A model generated the notes under the pieces. The model saw only the letters and a program-made list of their open reading frames with translations. It ran no database searches and had not been told where the DNA came from. From an uncultured Algibacter sp. (GTDB lineage Bacteria; Bacteroidota; Bacteroidia; Flavobacteriales; Flavobacteriaceae): a DNA stretch of 64,000 nucleotides. Within the stretch, counting starts at the first letter, position 1; each line of letters begins with the position of its first letter. A program made the translations under genes and the position numbers. Positions 61,705-64,000 of this stretch are shown here, piece by piece. The stretch spans positions 62,001-126,000 of the forward strand of contig CANMQH010000007.1 of assembly GCA_947499935.1 (NCBI GenBank). Reading direction: 5' to 3'.

Positions 61705-62832
61705 TTAATCACCATCGGCATCAACAAAATCAAGTCTAATATCAAAGGCATTAACCATATCTACTTTTAATGTTACTACAGCTAATTGTAATGCATCAAA
61801 AGCTTCAGTCATTTTTGTATTATCCGTATTAACTTGACTAAAAAAGCTGTCATCTAAAACTTCTATTTTTTGTCGTGCATCATCAAATCTAGAATTAAGT
61901 AAAGTAACAATATCATTTCTGTCTAAAAATGCTAAATACGTCCTAAAACTTTCGCCTGTAGAAGTTCCATTATATTGTTTTCCATTAAACATATCTTGAA
62001 CAGCATTTAGAGCTTCTAATGTTAATGCTTTTGAAACATCGTCTTTATATAATGCTTCTACTTTATCTGCTAAAGGCGCATTAGAAAAATTACCAGCAGG
62101 TATCCCTATTTTATTAGCTCTAAGCCCTTTTTCATAATAGAAAATATAGTCATTCACGATTTTATTAAGAGAACTTGTTACCGTATTACCCGTTGCACTT
62201 ACAAAAGTATCACGGTAGTTATTTTTCCAATCATTAGCGAAACTATTATTTAGTGCATTCATTTGTGCTACCACATCGGTTAAATAGCTAATATACCCTT
62301 CTTTATTCGTATTAGAAATAAACTTATCTATAGCACTCGTATCACTATTGGCAATGCCATGTATTAAGAAATCCAATGCAGGAAACCCTTGAGCATCATG
62401 AAAATTACTTGAATCTAAATCATAATTTTTACTAGCCGCTCCATTTTGGACATCTTCAATAGTTAACGGATAAATATTAAAAAAGCTAACAAAACCTTTA
62501 TCGCCACCACGTTCTTCAGCTTTTCCAATATTAAACATTTCTACATATTGCCATGTTTTGTATGCCTCTAACCAAGCATCGCTTAATAGATCTAGGTTTG
62601 TTTGATTTATATCATTAATAAAGTTTCCTCTAGCAATATCTACAGCAGACAGTTTGGTTTGCAAATCCTCAAAAGCAGGAATAATAATGTTATCTGCCAT
62701 ATTGACTAGCAAAGCACCTCTATCAAAATTATCGCCACTATCACTTGGGCTATCGTCTGATGATGAGCTACATGCTACCATAATTAGCATGGTAATTAAT
62801 ACTGCTAAAAAATTCTTTTTTCCTGTAATCAT
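61705..62832 (-). CDS. Third imelysin-family lipoprotein, GxHxxE motif altered
   Basis: The product is 375 residues. The lipoprotein signal ends VACSSSSDDS. The imelysin fold is recognisable, with the motif position as QGFPALDFLIHGIAN, lacking the His of GxHxxE as in the second imelysin. It has its own -7 element (62855-62862) and is followed by a terminator before the HTTM gene. It is the partner or paralogue of the two plus-strand imelysins. Confidence 0.87.
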   Translation of the reverse strand: MITGKKNFLAVLITMLIMVACSSSSDDSPSDSGDNFDRGALLVNMADNIIIPAFEDLQTKLSAVDIARGNFINDINQTNLDLLSDAWLEAYKTWQYVEMFNIGKAEERGGDKGFVSFFNIYPLTIEDVQNGAASKNYDLDSSNFHDAQGFPALDFLIHGIANSDTSAIDKFISNTNKEGYISYLTDVVAQMNALNNSFANDWKNNYRDTFVSATGNTVTSSLNKIVNDYIFYYEKGLRANKIGIPAGNFSNAPLADKVEALYKDDVSKALTLEALNAVQDMFNGKQYNGTSTGESFRTYLAFLDRNDIVTLLNSRFDDARQKIEVLDDSFFSQVNTDNTKMTEAFDALQLAVVTLKVDMVNAFDIRLDFVDADGD

Positions 62833-62854
62833 AATGCTATAAATAAATATTTTG

Positions 62855-62862
62855 CAAATTTA
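62855..62862 (-). promoter_or_regulatory. Candidate -7 element TAAATTTG for third imelysin gene
   Basis: The minus-strand TAAATTTG matches TANNTTTG, 22 bp upstream of the ATG and just after the hairpin that ends the DUF4856 gene. Confidence 0.45.
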
Positions 62863-62863
62863 T

Positions 62864-62904
62864 AAAAAGTAGTAGCTGTACTATAGGCACAACAACTACT
62901 TTTT
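62864..62904 (-). terminator. Terminator after DUF4856 gene
   Basis: AAAAAGTAGT (62864-62873) pairs with ACTACTTTTT (62895-62904), 10 bp, with further partial pairing in the loop. On the minus strand it runs into T-rich sequence. It lies 21 bp after the DUF4856 stop. Confidence 0.7.
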
Positions 62905-62925
62905 TATAATAAACAGCAGTTTTTT

Positions 62926-64000
62926 TTAACTTCCTGCTTGTGCTGTTGTAAAATTAAATTTAGCAGAAATTGTATTAGACATGGTATCTAACTGTTCTGC
63001 TGTAATGTCCCAAAATCCATTGCCTGCAGTTAATGTTGCTATAAAGGCATCAACTTCTGTTTTGGTAAAATATGGTTCGGTTGTATTTGGCTGTCTTGTA
63101 AACTGTAAACTATAAATAAAACCGAAACCTTCTGATAAATCATGAAATGCAGACCCATTATCTGAACCTAAATTCTTTTTACCTTGTTGTAAATAGTATA
63201 CAGCTCTCACACCTATAATTTCTGATATTTTTTCTCTTAAAATTTCAGCTTGTTCGTCTCTAACCGTATAGTTTTTTTCTACAATAGCAGCTCTACCTTT
63301 TTTAAAGGCTTCATAAATATCTTCTGCTATACCAGCAAAATCTGCATCTCCCTCTACTCTAAAAAGGTATTTACTTAAAAAGCTATCTGCATTTGTTACA
63401 GGCTCAGCAGGATTTGCTTCATTACCATATAAATAGCCATAAGCTTCATCCCATTTGTGTTCCATAGTTGTGTAAGCCTTACCATCGACTACGATACCAG
63501 CATCATTATCTGCTCTGTTAGCACCAGCATCTAAAACTGCGGGGCTTAAGTAATTATTTAAAATTTGATCAGCCATTAAAGCACCAATTAAAGCTTTATT
63601 AACAGCTTGATTGTACTCTAATCCTTTAGCATTAACATAACGTGTAGAACCACCGCCACCTTCTTGTATTTTTCCTGCATTTCCTGCTGTAGCATCATTA
63701 TCCCATGCTATAAATACTTCTGATGCTTGAGATGCAATCCATGTGTCAAAATCAGCTTTAATAGCATTGGCTGCTGTTGTATTGGCTTTAAAATAATCTT
63801 CAGATGCAGCAGTTTTACTTCTTATACTTTTATCTGAAGCATTTAAATTAGCATCACTAAAATCTGCTTCACCTTCTACATGTGCGAACATACCATCAAG
63901 TATCGGTTCTGTTTGCGTATTATCTTTTAATGCAGAAATTAACTCTTCAGACATTTGAATTCTTGTTGTTTGCCCACCAAAACTCACTGTAGAATTTCCT
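62926..64000 (-). CDS. DUF4856 family protein, C-terminal part (runs off window end)
   Basis: The frame is open to the right edge, so the N-terminus and any signal peptide are outside. The visible ~358 residues match DUF4856: NSTVSFGGQTTRIQMSEELISAL at the edge, then MEHKWDEAYGYLYG and FHDLSEGFGFIYSLQFTRQ. The family is usually a lipoprotein encoded next to imelysins in Bacteroidota and is structurally suspected to be imelysin-like. Its position directly upstream of the third imelysin in transcription supports membership in the metal-uptake locus. Confidence 0.85.
   Translation of the reverse strand, partial: GNSTVSFGGQTTRIQMSEELISALKDNTQTEPILDGMFAHVEGEADFSDANLNASDKSIRSKTAASEDYFKANTTAANAIKADFDTWIASQASEVFIAWDNDATAGNAGKIQEGGGGSTRYVNAKGLEYNQAVNKALIGALMADQILNNYLSPAVLDAGANRADNDAGIVVDGKAYTTMEHKWDEAYGYLYGNEANPAEPVTNADSFLSKYLFRVEGDADFAGIAEDIYEAFKKGRAAIVEKNYTVRDEQAEILREKISEIIGVRAVYYLQQGKKNLGSDNGSAFHDLSEGFGFIYSLQFTRQPNTTEPYFTKTEVDAFIATLTAGNGFWDITAEQLDTMSNTISAKFNFTTAQAGS

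Noticed and set aside
1..64000. tRNA, rRNA, CRISPR arrays, insertion sequences
   Set aside because: Scanning the intergenic regions by eye showed no tRNA-like T-loop segments, no repeat-spacer series, and no transposase or integrase motifs. A covariance-model search would be needed to exclude small RNAs.

Overview
The window looks like a chromosomal segment of a marine-type member of the Flavobacteriaceae (Bacteroidota). The evidence is low GC with AT-rich spacers, repeated copies of the Bacteroidota -7 promoter element TANNTTTG, almost no Shine-Dalgarno sites, a C-terminal type IX secretion sorting domain on a secreted protease, several lipoproteins, a FecA-like TonB-dependent receptor, imelysins and DUF-type families typical of this group. 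I see no rRNA, tRNA, CRISPR array, transposase or integrase.

Layout. (1) 1-4086, minus strand: an AraC regulator followed by a leaderless S8 subtilase, a protein with a C-terminal helix-hairpin-helix, and an unrecognised protein running off the window. Two 10-bp direct repeats exactly 21 bp apart sit just upstream of the subtilase. I do not recognise this set as a described system. (2) 4500-6244: a secreted transglutaminase-like protein overlapping a Cys-rich membrane protein with a CarboxypepD_reg-like domain. (3) 6452-12248: a NrtA/CmpA-type ABC uptake operon (lipoprotein, permease, two ATPases) ending in an alginate_exp-type porin. A GC-richer composite repeat is inserted inside the operon, and stem-loops lie in its leader and between its first two genes. 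(4) 12.5-20.7 kb: an accessory stretch of short, unrelated single genes (LAS-type peptidase, lipocalin-like lipoprotein, VOC lipoprotein, DUF2071, PD40 lipoprotein, flavin reductase, an MGMT-like protein lacking the usual active-site Cys, an ECF sigma factor). Cassette-like repeated flanks surround two of them, and one gene fragment is present. (5) 20.9-33.5 kb: housekeeping and scattered metabolism (isochorismatase fold, GT9, EamA, cold-shock protein, SF2 helicase, aldo/keto reductase, orphan ExbD, 2OG oxygenase, SUI1 protein, nucleoside phosphorylase, a leaderless binding-protein-fold protein, Nnr). (6) 33.8-39.2 kb: the thrA-thrB-thrC threonine operon with a structured leader, plus a DUF922 protein. 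(7) 39.3-46.4 kb: a T9SS-exported trypsin-like protease, a metzincin lipoprotein, a decayed region with a lipoprotein pseudogene, and a large AsmA-like protein. (8) 46.5-52.3 kb: gcvT, glsA, an SDR, a pterin dehydratase, YebC and guaB. (9) 52.5-64 kb: two converging operons with three imelysins, a di-heme oxidoreductase, a haem-binding-domain protein, a TonB receptor, an HTTM membrane protein and a DUF4856 protein. This reads as an envelope metal (probably iron) acquisition locus.

How the genes work together: region 3 would bring an oxyanion, probably nitrate or a relative, across both membranes. Region 6 makes threonine from aspartate. Region 9 probably binds or captures metal or haem at the surface and passes it on through periplasmic imelysins. 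The best candidates for something undescribed are the AraC/subtilase/HhH operon at the left edge, the cassette-like islets at 12.5-14.4 kb, and the imelysin/di-heme/HTTM locus at the right edge. Functional statements come from recognised family motifs read by eye. No database search was run.
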